Positions 1 through 10,439 of a stretch of DNA of 64,000 nucleotides are shown in pieces. The translations under genes and the position numbers were made by a program. The DNA lies in assembly GCF_003576645.1 (NCBI RefSeq), contig NC_044920.1, forward strand, positions 25,376,686 through 25,440,685. The letters are read 5' to 3'. The notes under the pieces are model-generated. The model saw nothing but the letters and a program-made list of their open reading frames with translations. It was not told the origin of the DNA and did no database searches. How positions within the stretch are numbered: position 1 is the stretch's first letter; each line of letters begins with the position of its first letter. This DNA is from Ipomoea triloba (taxonomy: Eukaryota; Streptophyta; Magnoliopsida; Solanales; Convolvulaceae).

Positions 1-310
1 TGGGTTTAAGTCTCAGTGGAGGGGCGTCTCTTTGTGTCCGAGTCAAACGAAGAAGTGGAGGCAACTGTTGACTCTTTGTGCTTTAATAGCTTGAGAAAGT
101 AGCTATAACCGCGAGGAGGCAACTGTTGACTCTTTGTGCTTTAATAGCTTGAGAAAGTAGCTATAACCGCGAGGAGGCAACTGTTGACTATTTGTGCTTT
201 ATAACCGAATCAAACGAAGAAGGGGAGAAATCAAACTGGGGAGGCAACTGTTGACTCTTTGTGCTTTATAACCGAGTCAAACGAAGAAGGGGAGAAATCA
301 AACTGGTCGT
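1..310 (+). repeat. SINE-derived segment with internal tandem expansion
   Basis: The left edge reads like the body of a tRNA-derived SINE. A box-B-like GGGTTTAAGTCTC near position 2 is followed by 'cagtggagg' and the tail words 'ttgactctttgtgctt' and 'gagaaagtagctata', which recur near 5490, 25310 and 27980. The word gcaactgttgac repeats at 61, 119, 177 and 244, giving two exact 58-bp periods and then a 67-bp one. The SINE middle has therefore been locally amplified. The element starts outside the window. Confidence 0.6.
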
Positions 311-356
311 TGTATTCCTAAAAACGTTGCCAAGAACATGAAAATGTCAAGGCAAA

Positions 357-695
357 TTATGCTATGGACCCGGGTCCACCTTGCAAGGTGGATCCGAGTC
401 TATGTTCACAATTTTAGAACTTTATATTCATAATTTTAAATTTCAATATACAAAATTACATTACTCAATATTTACAATTTTTGAACTCTATATTCACAAT
501 TTTGTTATATAGATTCAAAAGTTGTGTTATACTGTTGAACATAGAATTATGAAATTGTGAACGTAAAGCTATGAAATTGTGAACAAGGAGTTGAAACTGT
601 GAACATGTAGTAATGAAATTATAAACATAAAATTATAAAATTGTAAATATAGACCTGGATCCACAATGCAAGGTGGACCCGGATCCATGGCATAA
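357..695. mobile_element. Short inverted-repeat element, TTATGCYATGG class (copy A)
   Basis: The left end TTATGCTATGGACCCGGGTC and the right end, read on the other strand, TTATGCCATGGATCCGGGTC are near-identical terminal inverted repeats. A subterminal palindrome CCACCTTGCAAGGTGG follows the left end. The core is a loose tandem repeat of 'ttcacaattttagaactttata'-like words. It contains no coding sequence. The same terminal words mark many other places in the window. Superfamily is not assigned, because no convincing target duplication could be fixed. Confidence 0.6.
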
Positions 696-2546
696 CAACC
701 GGGTGCAACTGTATGTATGGACTAATGAAGTAATGAAGTGTAGAAAGATAAAAGGTCTTTGAATTTGCCATTCAATCAGAGAATTGGGCTTTTATTAAAA
801 ATTGGGTGGCCCAAAACTCAAAAGTTCTATTTGGATGGTCGTTTTTTTTTATTTTATTTTTATTTTTTTTATTTTTAATGTGAAAATTTCAAATAATGAA
901 GTGTTGGATAATGAAAATATAAATGGACGAACCCCTACTTCACCAACCAACCTACGATAACCACTACGCACAGTTATACCTCCCCGCCTGCTCAAAAGGC
1001 CAGAACCTAACATCATGCACAGATAGAGAAATCGCCCTGCACATTTATGTTTATGGCGTAGAGGTTTGAACTCATGGCTCTGATACCAAATTAAAGCATG
1101 TGTCTCATCTCAATTAAAAGCCTAAACTAATAGTAGGACTGCACATTTATGTTTATATTATATTTATGCTCACACTATCAACCTCAATTGCGTTGCATAA
1201 CCCTTACGGAAGCCGAAAAACAACCATAGCTTATGTGGGGATTGCTTGTATAGTTGTTCTGATAAGCACCCATCCCAGCTCTAGGCAGAAACCAATTGAT
1301 CTGATGTGGATGTTATTAGAAGTAGGATTTGATGATACTATACAATCATTTATTAAATATATAAATTATTTCAATTTTTTTCAATATATTATATTGTCTT
1401 TAGTTAACCAAATTCTATAGTTATTAGCAAAACAAAATTTTTTAAATTTATTTTAAATTTGTTGATCAATTACAATACATTTCAGGACAAAACATATAAT
1501 TTATTCAATTTAGGAATGAGTTTGAATAGTTATAAAATCATTACATTCAACTTTGAACTTAATTGTTGCCATCATGTCATGTTAAAGTTAGGTTGAACTC
1601 TCTTCACAATCTTATCCTATGAGTGTAAAGACAAAAATTTTATCTTTTTTTATACTGAGTTAAAGTTGAAGAATGCGGTCAATCCGGTTTTTGTGGATGG
1701 ATGAGTGGAATTGGTTGCAATAAATGACCGACTTTCCTGACATTATGCTTCGCTTATAATTACAATTGTTAGCCAGATTTTCTATGTTGGTTTAATGGTT
1801 TAACTTCGATTCTGCAACCCTTTTTTTACTGCATTGACTTTTACCCATCTTTTACCATGAATTCATCCAACAAAACCATCTGATACTGCAAATCCTCTGC
1901 CATGCCACCATATATCACCAAAAGCCACAGACAACTGAGGAGCGTTTGTTTTTCAAAAAAAAAAAAAAAAAAACTGAGGAGCGTTTGGAATCTTCTGCAA
2001 ATGATTGCCAATTCCTACGAGACACCCGGAAATGGTCCTAGAAACCATTCTCTGTTTGCCAGGGAATTTTTTTTATTCCTTGTCATTCTTTCGCTTTGAA
2101 TCTGGATCATGATTGCTGAGAAGTGGAAGAAGGTGAGAGATGAAGATGAGCAGTGGAGATGAAAGTAGAAGGTAAAGCTTGTGATATTTTGTTATTCTGC
2201 TTAACTGCAAAGATGATGAATACAGAGAGTATATATGGACACCAGAAGCGGTTCTAACTGAATCATTAGGTGTTGTTACAGAAATACCCCTGTCTAGCTA
2301 GTCTAGCTATCATCCTATGCCATCCTTCAATAATGATTGCGATTGATTATTTGAAAATAAATGTAGATTTATAGATATGTACTTTTAAGTTCAAGGTCAC
2401 GGGCTCCATTTGTCTAAAGAACAAAAATCCCAGAATGGAGCATACACTGCAGGCCTACATGCCATATTTCTTTTTAAGGAAAATCTATAAACAAAATGCC
2501 CATACTATGCTACAATTGCAGCTAGCTAGCTGCCACATTGATGGTT
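696..2546. other. Intergenic, no gene seen
   Basis: AT-rich sequence with scattered poly-A and poly-T runs. Short open frames here lack homology that I recognise. A duplicated word 'aactgaggagcgttt' at about 1933 and 1971 flanks an A-run (about 1956-1972). The words 'gtagaggtttgaactcatggctctgataccaa' near 1058 resemble a SINE box B region, but too little is left to call it. Confidence 0.5.
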
Positions 2547-3555
2547 TCATGGAGTAAACAATCTTCTTATCCTCTGAATACTCGTTCTGCAAAACGGACA
2601 AATCTTCGCTTCCCCTTCACTAATCCTGCGTGCACAAATCAATATTTCAAACTCATAACCTTCTGCTCGAATTTTATCACAATTTTGAATTTATCATTGC
2701 CTACAAAAGGCAAAATTTCCCTGACAGGATATTTATTGAATGGTTAAATTACAACAATTAAACGGTCTATTAGGTATGAAGACAGTGTTTGTTATTACAA
2801 AGAGTCCACCACATTAAGTGTAACTCTCAGAGTGTGACTGTCAATTTTAGTTGTCACAGTTCTAAAGTCTAAACTAATAGCTGGATTAGAGATTAGTGAT
2901 TGAAACTTACCTCTTGGCGCATTGGTAACAAGTGGCGCAGTGACCGCAAGGAACAAAGAAACAGCAGCGTTTACGGTCGTAGCAAATCACGCAGATCTTT
3001 CCGTCGTAGAAGTCCTCCGACGAGCTGCTCCGGCTGCAATTCCCGGACTCCTCGTCCTCCTCCTCCTCCTCACACGCTCCGTAAATGACCGCCGGGGCCG
3101 CCTCTTTCGGCAGCAGAAGGCTAGTCTCCGTCGAATTCTCCCCGTCTCCGGCCGGCATCACCGCCGCGTCATCGTCGAAGCAGGCAATTAGTTTGACTAT
3201 AAGCGCTAACACCATCACGAATATCACTGAAGCCCACATAAAGTTTTTTCAGTCAGAAAAAATTTACAGATGCACCGGAAAACGTATACGCAGGCACTCA
3301 AGAGACTAACCGACCAAGAACAGAGATGTAAACGAACACGCGAACCAGAAATTCAAATCCAGCCATCCGTTCATCATCCTGTGATCATGAAGATCAGACT
3401 AACAAGATTATTACCGACTATGTTTTCAAAAAAAAAAAAAAGATTATTACCGACTATTAGTGCCTGAAAGTGACGGTTAATTTAGTTAATTAATTCATAG
3501 TTACCTCGTCGAAGTTGATCTGAGGAGAAGCAGGAACGCCTAGTGTGAACGCCAT
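2547..3555 (-). CDS. Membrane-anchored RING-HC E3 ubiquitin ligase, small
   Basis: Four exons on the minus strand: 3505-3555, 3315-3378, 2911-3226 and 2547-2625, joined in phase to a 169-residue protein. It begins MAFTLGVPASPQINFDE. Residues about 28-58 are hydrophobic (VRVFVYISVLVIFVMVLALI), indicating a membrane anchor. An acidic and Ser-rich linker follows. The C-terminal RING starts CVICYDRKRCCFFVPCGHC in exon 3, and the last Cys pair, CPFC, lies in exon 4, so only splicing completes the zinc-binding set. Splice sites are GAG/GTAACT, G/GTCGGT (weak), AG/GTAAGT and acceptors CACAG, TTCAG and CGCAG. The likely role is ubiquitin transfer at a membrane, inferred from the RING alone; the substrate is unknown. 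The RING resembles those of plant proteins annotated as IAP- or MUL1-like, without a BIR domain. The second donor is the least certain point. Confidence 0.82.
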
Positions 3556-5410
3556 TTTCGGACTGGATAAGAAAATGGGGAAAACGAGGATGTCTGGGTT
3601 TTAGTATGGGACAGAAAAAAATAAATTAGTTTTATTGAAATCACCAATTCAAAGGTGGACTCTGTTCCAAAATTAAAGCAGTGCTCTCCCTTTCCGAGTA
3701 AAGACACAAAGTTTTGAAGAAAACAATTAAAGATTTTAGTCCATTCAATGTACTCCGTAATATGTAGTTCATTAGCTCCACTTTGCTATTAAATATTATT
3801 AATTTGATGTTTTAACAATTATGATTATTTATTAAGAAAGCTATAAATACAAGCTGTTAAAGTAAAAGAAATACATACAAGTGGTGAAATTCAAATCAAA
3901 TCCTATATTTAAAACTTAAAAAAAAAAAAAACTCTTATTTATAATACAGTTCTCATAAAATTCAAAGCACTATATATTTAGGCAATCATGCGTTAAAGAT
4001 TTAGTATATGTGCCTATTGCATTGTCATCATGAATAGCACTAAATGACATTTAAATGCTGCTATGAGTACCACATCAATAAATTTTAGTGATTTTTGAAA
4101 CAGTAAAAAAAAAGTATGATTTTTTTTTGTTGATGTGAAATAAGATTTTCAAGAAATTTTACTCTTGCAAGAGAGACTTTTATAAGATCCACATTTTAAG
4201 AAAGGAAAACAAATGTGTGTTATCTCGTACTAATGACACAAGCACCTAGCGGGTGCGTGCACTGCTTTACCTGCTAATTTTTTACGAGACATTCAAATTA
4301 CTATTAAATATCACAATCTCCTCTTATTTATAATAATCTTTATTTTTACTATTAATTTAATTCATAACATGAACCTGTATTTACTCACTCATATATGAAT
4401 TTTTTTTTAGTAAAAATCAATATTTTATAAATGTTCTTGAAGTCAAACTTTTTACTAACAATATCATTTACTTAACCAATAACCACGGGTGAATCCACTT
4501 GACTAATTTCCGCTAGGGGCACATGAACTAATACAAAAGGAATTATCATTTCTATAGCATTTTAAAGTTATTTAATTTTTGTTCCAGTATATACAATTTC
4601 TGGCCCGGCCAGGGCCAACCAATAACACGAATAATTACAGTTATGAACTTATGATGGTAAAAGAAAAAGTAAAATAAATAAATAAATTTTGTTTTCTATG
4701 AAATAGTTAGCATAAGTATTGCCGTCAATAGCAAGTTAACTGGAAGCTAGTAGTCAAAACTCTACAGTAAAACCACAAAGTCGGATAAGAAAAAATCAAG
4801 GTAACCACCGCCCCTGCCGTCTCCTCCGACCAAACGCCGTAGCCCGCACGTCATCGCCGGCGGAGGCCGGGAGAGAAAGGAATTGAAGACGCGACAAAAA
4901 AAGGAGTTGAGATCACATTACATACCTAAACAGAGCTGCCGAAAATTTTGCAGAGTGGTTGTTTCTCTGGCCTAGAACGGAGAAGTGATCGGAGATTCGA
5001 AGAATATCCGGAATCACTGCGTTCGTTCGGATAAGTTAAGAAAACCGCTGGCTTCAATTCCTTCCTCGCAGGTGAAGATCTGTGTTGGCGTTAAAACATT
5101 GAACTCTGCAACTGTCTGCAAAAACAACCTTTGAGAATTGAGACTTGAGTGTGGCCTGGGAGGGACTGGGAGTGGTAGATTGAGTAGAGTGTAACGTCGT
5201 AGTCGGTGTGGTGTGACAGTTATCTTTATTTGGCTACTTCTGAAACAGACAACGCAACAGTTTTGACGTTCCTTGGAAGGTTTGTTTTTGGACATCACCC
5301 CCGCACCCCACCGGCACCCCTCATCAAAAAAAAAAAAACATATAAAAGAATAATAATAAAATAAAATAACAAATTCTATTTTTTGTAACCAAATAAACTC
5401 AGTGATTATC
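3556..5410. other. Intergenic, with a GC-rich exon-like patch
   Basis: Mostly AT-rich. The stretch 4800-5170 is clearly less AT-rich. On the minus strand it carries GT and AG signals that could bound exons, for example CTGTTTAG/GTATGT near 4925. No protein family is recognisable in any frame and no continuing coding sequence follows. It may be an untranslated exon, a gene relic or captured DNA. Confidence 0.35.
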
Positions 5411-5540
5411 TGCCGAGACCTGTTGTCTAGTGTCATCCGGTTGCACTCTCATATGGAAGGGGGTGAGTTCGACCTTAGTGTAGGTGATATTGACTATTTG
5501 TGCAGGTTGAGAGAGTAGTTATGAACAGTAATGCTCAAAA
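5411..5540 (+). mobile_element. tRNA-derived SINE-like repeat
   Basis: A box-A-like 'tctagtgtcatccggttg' near 5428 is followed by a box-B-like 'gagttcgacct' at about 5465. After these come the family tail words 'tattgactatttgtgc' and 'gagagagtagttatgaacag'. The order and spacing match the minus-strand copies near 25230-25392 and 46495-46632. No coding capacity. Confidence 0.6.
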
Positions 5541-6431
5541 AATATGTACGATTTAAATATGAACATATAATTTCATCTTTATTAATCAAAAAAGTTAGGA
5601 ATATTAAATATTATATATTAATCTTTTGTTAGTGGTAGAATGATTATTTATAACTAATAAATAAAAATGAATAACGTAACGATACAAAATTAAAAGAAGT
5701 TCAAATAAAATATAAAAGTATACTTTTTTTCAGTGACATGTAATGTTTCTCTCAAATGGGAATAGAGTCGGTAGTACTAAAAAAATATATAAAATATCAC
5801 AATAATTAAAAACTAAAAGGAAATTTCTTTAAAATAAAATAATGGCAAATGCATCTTTCTACCTATAGGAAGAACTTATTAAAAGATATTTTAAAATTAT
5901 TACGATTATGGGCCCGGGAATATTATGGGCCCATTTGTTCTCTTTTATTTGCCAGCGCATGTCTTTAGTTGCATCATTTTCCTGTAATAAAATATCAAAA
6001 AATCGAATTCCATGCAGTGATGTTTTTTACTGCATATACACAATCATTTATACAATGGATCGCTAATATACCGTTTATTTTTTATATATATTTTTTAGTG
6101 TATTATAAATTTATTTTTGAAAATTTATTTATAATGTATTATATATTTATTTTTAATTTATTACCTAAAAAGAAATTGATAGTACTTTAAAAATAGATTT
6201 TGAATATAATAAAATTTAATATTTATATGTGATTTATCTCGTAACGTTGGATCATAGTTCACAATATAACTTGCCACCTATACAGTATTGGGCTAAGGTT
6301 TACTAGGGACAAAAGGACAACTAGCCCAAACTAAATAGGTAACATGGTCCAGTCCAACTTTTCTTTTGGATAAATGTCTATGAAGATAAAATTGTCCTCG
6401 TTGTTTAGGACTTGGGAGTCATTATTGGATG
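5541..6431. other. Intergenic AT-rich DNA, nothing recognised
   Basis: Very AT-rich sequence with no open frame worth calling. The last eight bases, ATTGGATG at 6424-6431, are the left target-site duplication of the neighbouring hAT-like element. Confidence 0.5.
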
Positions 6432-6600
6432 TAGTACTGTCAAAGTGGGCCGAAGCCCACGGGTTGGCCCGCACCCGCCCCGCGGTGGGGCGGGTTAGGG
6501 TTACAAAAAACATAACCCGCAAAGAAGCGGGCCTAGCCCACTAAGGCCCGCAACCCGCACGGGCTGCGGGTTAGCCCGCAACCCGCAATAATTTTTGTTT

Positions 6601-6659
<59 letters not shown>

Positions 6660-6956
6660 NNNNNNNNNNNNNNNNNNNNNNNNNNNNNNNNNNNNNNNNN
6701 NNNNNNNNNNNNNNNNNNNNNNNNNNNNNNNNNNNNNNNNNNNNNNNNNNNNNNNNNNNNNNNNNNNNNNNNNNNNNNNNNNNNNNNNNNNNNNNNNNNN
6801 NNNNNNNNNNNNNNNNNNNNNNNNNNNNNNNNNNNNNNNNNNNNNNNNNNNNNNNNNNNNNNNNNNNNNNNNNNNNNNNNNNNNNNNNNNNNNNNNNNNN
6901 NNNNNNNNNNNNNNNNNNNNNNNNNNNNNNNNNNNNNNNNNNNNNNNNNNNNNNNN
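6660..6956. other. Assembly gap (Ns) inside AT microsatellite
   Basis: 297 Ns with alternating AT on both sides, from 6608 on the left and to about 7010 on the right. The true microsatellite length is unknown. Confidence 0.99.
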
Positions 6957-7010
<54 letters not shown>

Positions 7011-7016
<6 letters not shown>

Positions 7017-7195
7017 GTACACAGTACACAGTGTATATACACTGTGTACTGTGTACACATCAAAATATATTCATATTCATGTGTACACAGTAGGTGTACA
7101 CATGAATATGAATATATATTCATGTGTACACGTACTGTGTACACATGAATATGAATATTATATTCATGTGTACACAATACTATGTGTACACATTA
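7011..7195. repeat. Nested palindromes on TGTGTACAC
   Basis: At least four interleaved inverted repeats use the words TGTGTACACAG, ACACTGTGTACTG, ATTCATGTGTACAC and GTGTACACATGAATATGAAT. The whole stretch could form several competing hairpins. It lies inside the hAT-like element. Confidence 0.75.
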
Positions 7196-7564
7196 AAAAA
7201 AATAAAAACAAAAAATAAATTTAAAAAAAAAAAAAAAAGCCAAAAGCCCGCGGGGCCCGCCAATCCGCGCGGGGCGGGCTAGGGTTGTATGAATCGTAGC
7301 CCGCGGGCCTAACGGGCTGTCCCGCAAAAGCCCACCAAAAATTAGGCTCGTAGTGGGGCGGGCCGGCCCGCTTTGACACCCCTAATTGGATGTACTACAA
7401 ATAAAAAGTATTTTATTTGTGTGTATAAAATATATTATTTAAATATCCAAAATATATTATTTTGTGTATTATTAAATAATATAAATTCAGTACAGAAACA
7501 ATGCAAATTTGGTATATTAAAAATATACTTTTTAATGGTTCATGCAGCATTGTGTGGATCCCGG

Positions 7565-7751
7565 TTATTATGTGAAGCTAAATTTACTTTGTAAGGTGGA
7601 CTCAGGTCTAAAAATACACAATTTATATACTGAATATTCACAATTTTTCTACTGAATGTTCACAATTTAAATTGTGAACATCCAGTATATAAATTGTGTA
7701 TTTTTGACCTAAGTTTACCTTACAAGATGGACCCAATTGCATGAAATAACT
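7565..7751. mobile_element. Fold-back short inverted-repeat element (copy B)
   Basis: The left arm (aaggtggactcaggtc, then aaaatacacaatttatatac) is repeated in inverse on the right (gtatataaattgtgtatttt, then gacctaa). The two arms meet in 'gttcacaatttaaattgtgaac'. The sequence matches the GCAAGGTGGA class seen at 357, 17385 and 21669. Confidence 0.6.
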
Positions 7752-9087
7752 GTCGGCCTATATATTGTTGGGTTTCTCACCTACTGATACTAGGGTTTAC
7801 TGCCAAGCTAGATTAGTCCAAATTATTCCATGAATACAATTAAGGGTATCACCCACAATGACACAAGATGGTTTTTTTGGGTGATGTGGGAGGATAGAGG
7901 GGATAGAAAAAGAAGAGAGGCGTTGTTATAGTAAGATGAGATTTTTTTATGGCTCTATATATTTTTTTAAAAAAAAAGTAAAATGAAAGGGGTAAGTTGG
8001 TGTGCATCTTGCACACTAGCAACGTTAAAACGGGTTGGAGTAGTTGGTGTGTATCTTGCACACTAGCAATGTTAAATCGGGATGGAGCACTACACGCATT
8101 TATTGGTTGTATTCTCTTTTTTTCTCTCTCTTTATTTCTTCTCTCCCCTTTTTATATCCCTTTCTCTCCTAGTCGGCAACAAAACCTAACTACAATTAGA
8201 GACTATGGGGGATGCTTTTAAGTTTTAAGCAGTGAGTTGATAATAGTTATATTGTATAATACCATAAAGGATTGATGATTTTCATGGGTGTATACAATTA
8301 GTACAAAATCACAAATTATATTGTGGACCAAGGTCTACTATGCTTATTGTGGATCATAGTCAAAATTATTTACATTCAATTAACATATCATGTACTCCGT
8401 ATTTTTTCTTTTAACTGAAAGTACATAATATATTAATTATATGTACATAATTTGTACCATGGTTCGAAATATAACAATTTGTAAATAATATAGCAACTTC
8501 CACCGTTATAGAAAAATACTATTTGCATTAGAAATGTAAAATGTCAATATTTATATACAATGCGCGATTCATGTTTTAGCTTTAGTCATGGGAGGTGACA
8601 ATGTAGACGCAACTAGTATGATTTTAAAACACATTGTTTTCACTTTTTGCAATCTCTGCTCAAGCTAACTACTTCTCTGTCTGGCACATGTTTGGGATCA
8701 CACATTTTTTTTATTGTGATTCCTCATCAATCAAGTTTTCGAGGCCTTAATCGCTCTTTGCATAATAAGATATTTAATAATATATGAGCTATTGCATAAG
8801 TATTAGTATGTATTTGTAAATAAAATAAAATAAGTATATTAATATTTTTTAATGTATTTTTATAAAGATCTATAATATTTTATAAGTCGTTTATTATAAA
8901 GATATTTTGTATTATCTTTTACGTAAATAATTTCTTATAAAGATATTTTGTAGTATCTTATAAGTGGTATCTCGATTACAATATGGTAAGTATTTGCGGG
9001 ACTCTTTTCCTCTTTAAATGATTACAATATGGTAAGTATTTACTGGAATTTTTTCTACTTTAAGATTGGATAACGATAATTAAAATC
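7752..9087. other. Intergenic, small duplications and one short inverted-repeat element
   Basis: No gene. A 47-bp unit starting 'gttggtgtg' is tandemly duplicated at 7996 and 8043. At 8312-8481 a region bounded by CAAATTATATTGTGGACC and an inverse 'accatggttcgaaatataac' looks like a diverged copy of the CAAATTATACC element class. Poly-T and CT-rich runs occur near 8110-8170. Confidence 0.45.
8974..9062 (+). repeat. Direct duplication upstream of the F-box gene
   Basis: The 24-base word beginning 'gattacaatatggtaag' occurs at about 8974 and again at about 9019, each followed by a related 'ggactctttt'/'ggaatttttt' stretch. The duplication lies 120-210 bases upstream of the start codon and so within the likely promoter. 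Whether it carries regulatory sites is unknown. Confidence 0.6.
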
Positions 9088-9096
9088 TATAAATAG
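9088..9096 (+). promoter_or_regulatory. TATA box of the F-box/LRR gene
   Basis: TATAAATAG lies 87 bases before the ATG at 9183. This spacing leaves a 5' untranslated region of about 55-60 bases. The match to the plant TATA consensus is very good. Confidence 0.75.
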
Positions 9097-9182
9097 TGTT
9101 CAGAACATTTTGTTGTACTCATTCTCTATTGCAACAATCATCAAATCTCTTAATAATCAACCGATAGTTTTTCAAACTGATT

Positions 9183-10439
9183 ATGGAATCGGACAAAGAG
9201 AATTACTTCAACGTGATTCCCGACGAATGCTTAGCCATAATTTTCCAATTCCTGGGATCCAACGACCGCAAAAACTGCTCCCTTGTCTGTCGGAGATGGT
9301 ACGCCGTGGAATCCATCAGCCGCCACCAGCTGACTGTCGACGTCAGCGTCGGAGTGGGAGCTGACGTCACCCCGCACATTCCCGCCATATTTTCCCGCTA
9401 CCCTTCCGTCACGGATCTCTACGTCCGTTCCAGAAGAGAATCGCAGAGGGTTAGCGACGTAACTCTGATCCGCATAGCCGCTCGCTGCCGCAACATCACG
9501 CGACTGAAAGTCCGTCGCTGTCACGGCGTGTCCGGACTCGGGCTGGCGGCTCTGGCGCGCGGCTGCGAGCGGCTGAGGAAATTCTCGTGCGATATTGTCA
9601 CGTTCGGGTCCAGAGGCATGAACGCTTTCCTCAACCACTGCTCTTCCCTGGAGAAGCTGACGGTTAGGTCTCTCTGCGGCACCAATCTCAGTGACGGCGG
9701 CGTCGTTCCTGAGCTGGTCGGCGCGGGAGCCGCGGCTTCGTCGTTGAAATCCGTTTCTCTCAAGTACCTTTACTACGGCGAGCGATTCGCGCTGTTAATC
9801 GCCGAGTCAAACAATCTGAAAACCCTGAAGATTTTGCGTTGTTTTGGGCCTTGGGATCGCTGTCTAGAGATTATTACTAATCTAAACAAAAGTTTAGTTT
9901 CGATCCATCTGGAATCTCTTCAAGTGACCAATGTCGGCCTTGCTGCCGTGTCAAAATGTCCCAACTTGGAGACTCTGCATTTGAGGATGACGCCCGATTG
10001 GGAAATGCCGGTTGGAGAAGAAGGCTTGATCGCCATTGCTAAGAACAGTAAGAATCTCAAGGAACTGGTGCTTGACGGTATGGAGACTAGTATTACTAGT
10101 CTGTCTGCAATTGCTTCTGGTTGTGTGAAACTGGAAAGATTGGTTGTTGCTCATAGTGAGAGTATTGGGGATCCTGAAGTTTGTTGCATTGCCAAGAAAT
10201 GTTTGGGTTTGAAGAAGCTGTGTATCAATGGATGCTTGAGGGTGAGTGATGAGGGGATTGAAGCATTTGGTCCGGGGTGTCCGAATTTGGTGGAGCTTAG
10301 TATGAAGAACTGCAGAGATGTGAGTGGGGAAGTTGCAGATTGGTTGAGGGAGAGGAGGCCTTCATTAGCAGTGAAGTTGGATATTGAAGCAGATGAAATT
10401 GAGAATGAAGAAGAGTGGGACTGGGTTTTTAGTGATTGA
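9183..10439 (+). CDS. F-box/LRR protein, VFB/SKIP2 type
   Basis: An intronless 418-residue frame from ATG to TGA. The N-terminal F-box spans about residues 10-50 (VIPDECLAIIFQFL, CSLVCRRWY). Leucine-rich repeats of the Cys-containing type follow to about 395, with words such as ARCRNITRLKVRRCHGV and CLGLKKLCINGCLRVSDEG. The C-terminal end GEVADWLRERRPSLAV is characteristic of the VIER F-box/SKIP2 group. Such proteins bind SKP1 through the F-box and present substrates to an SCF ubiquitin ligase in nucleus or cytosol; the substrate here is unknown. It is shorter than family members of about 500 residues. The N-terminal extension is missing, and about 25 residues seem absent near residue 275, where one repeat would be expected. 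It may be a reduced paralogue. A TATA box at 9088 supports this start. Confidence 0.9.
   Translation: MESDKENYFNVIPDECLAIIFQFLGSNDRKNCSLVCRRWYAVESISRHQLTVDVSVGVGADVTPHIPAIFSRYPSVTDLYVRSRRESQRVSDVTLIRIAARCRNITRLKVRRCHGVSGLGLAALARGCERLRKFSCDIVTFGSRGMNAFLNHCSSLEKLTVRSLCGTNLSDGGVVPELVGAGAAASSLKSVSLKYLYYGERFALLIAESNNLKTLKILRCFGPWDRCLEIITNLNKSLVSIHLESLQVTNVGLAAVSKCPNLETLHLRMTPDWEMPVGEEGLIAIAKNSKNLKELVLDGMETSITSLSAIASGCVKLERLVVAHSESIGDPEVCCIAKKCLGLKKLCINGCLRVSDEGIEAFGPGCPNLVELSMKNCRDVSGEVADWLRERRPSLAVKLDIEADEIENEEEWDWVFSD

Larger units (their letters stand above)
6432..7384. mobile_element. hAT-like non-autonomous transposon with 8-bp target duplication
   Basis: The left end TAGTACTGTCAAAGTGGGCC pairs with the right end, TAGGGGTGTCAAAGCGGGCC on the other strand. 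Exact 8-bp direct repeats ATTGGATG flank it at 6424-6431 and 7385-7392. The subterminal regions are rich in GGCCCGC and CCCGCGG words. The middle is a long AT dinucleotide run interrupted by a 297-base gap. Right of that run is a cluster of nested palindromes built on TGTGTACAC. There is no transposase, so it would depend on a helper. Apparent long frames across it are repeat and gap artefacts. Confidence 0.88.

Noticed and set aside
1166..1420. 84-codon open frame on the plus strand
   Set aside because: It has AT-rich composition, no family match and no gene-like codon pattern.
5014..5436. 140-codon open frame on the minus strand
   Set aside because: It is low-complexity, has no recognisable family or conserved motif, and runs into a SINE-like repeat. 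It was kept only as part of the exon-like patch observation.
6501..7218. Long open frames on both strands with Tyr-Ile repeats
   Set aside because: They are products of the AT dinucleotide run and the N gap in the hAT-like element, not genes.
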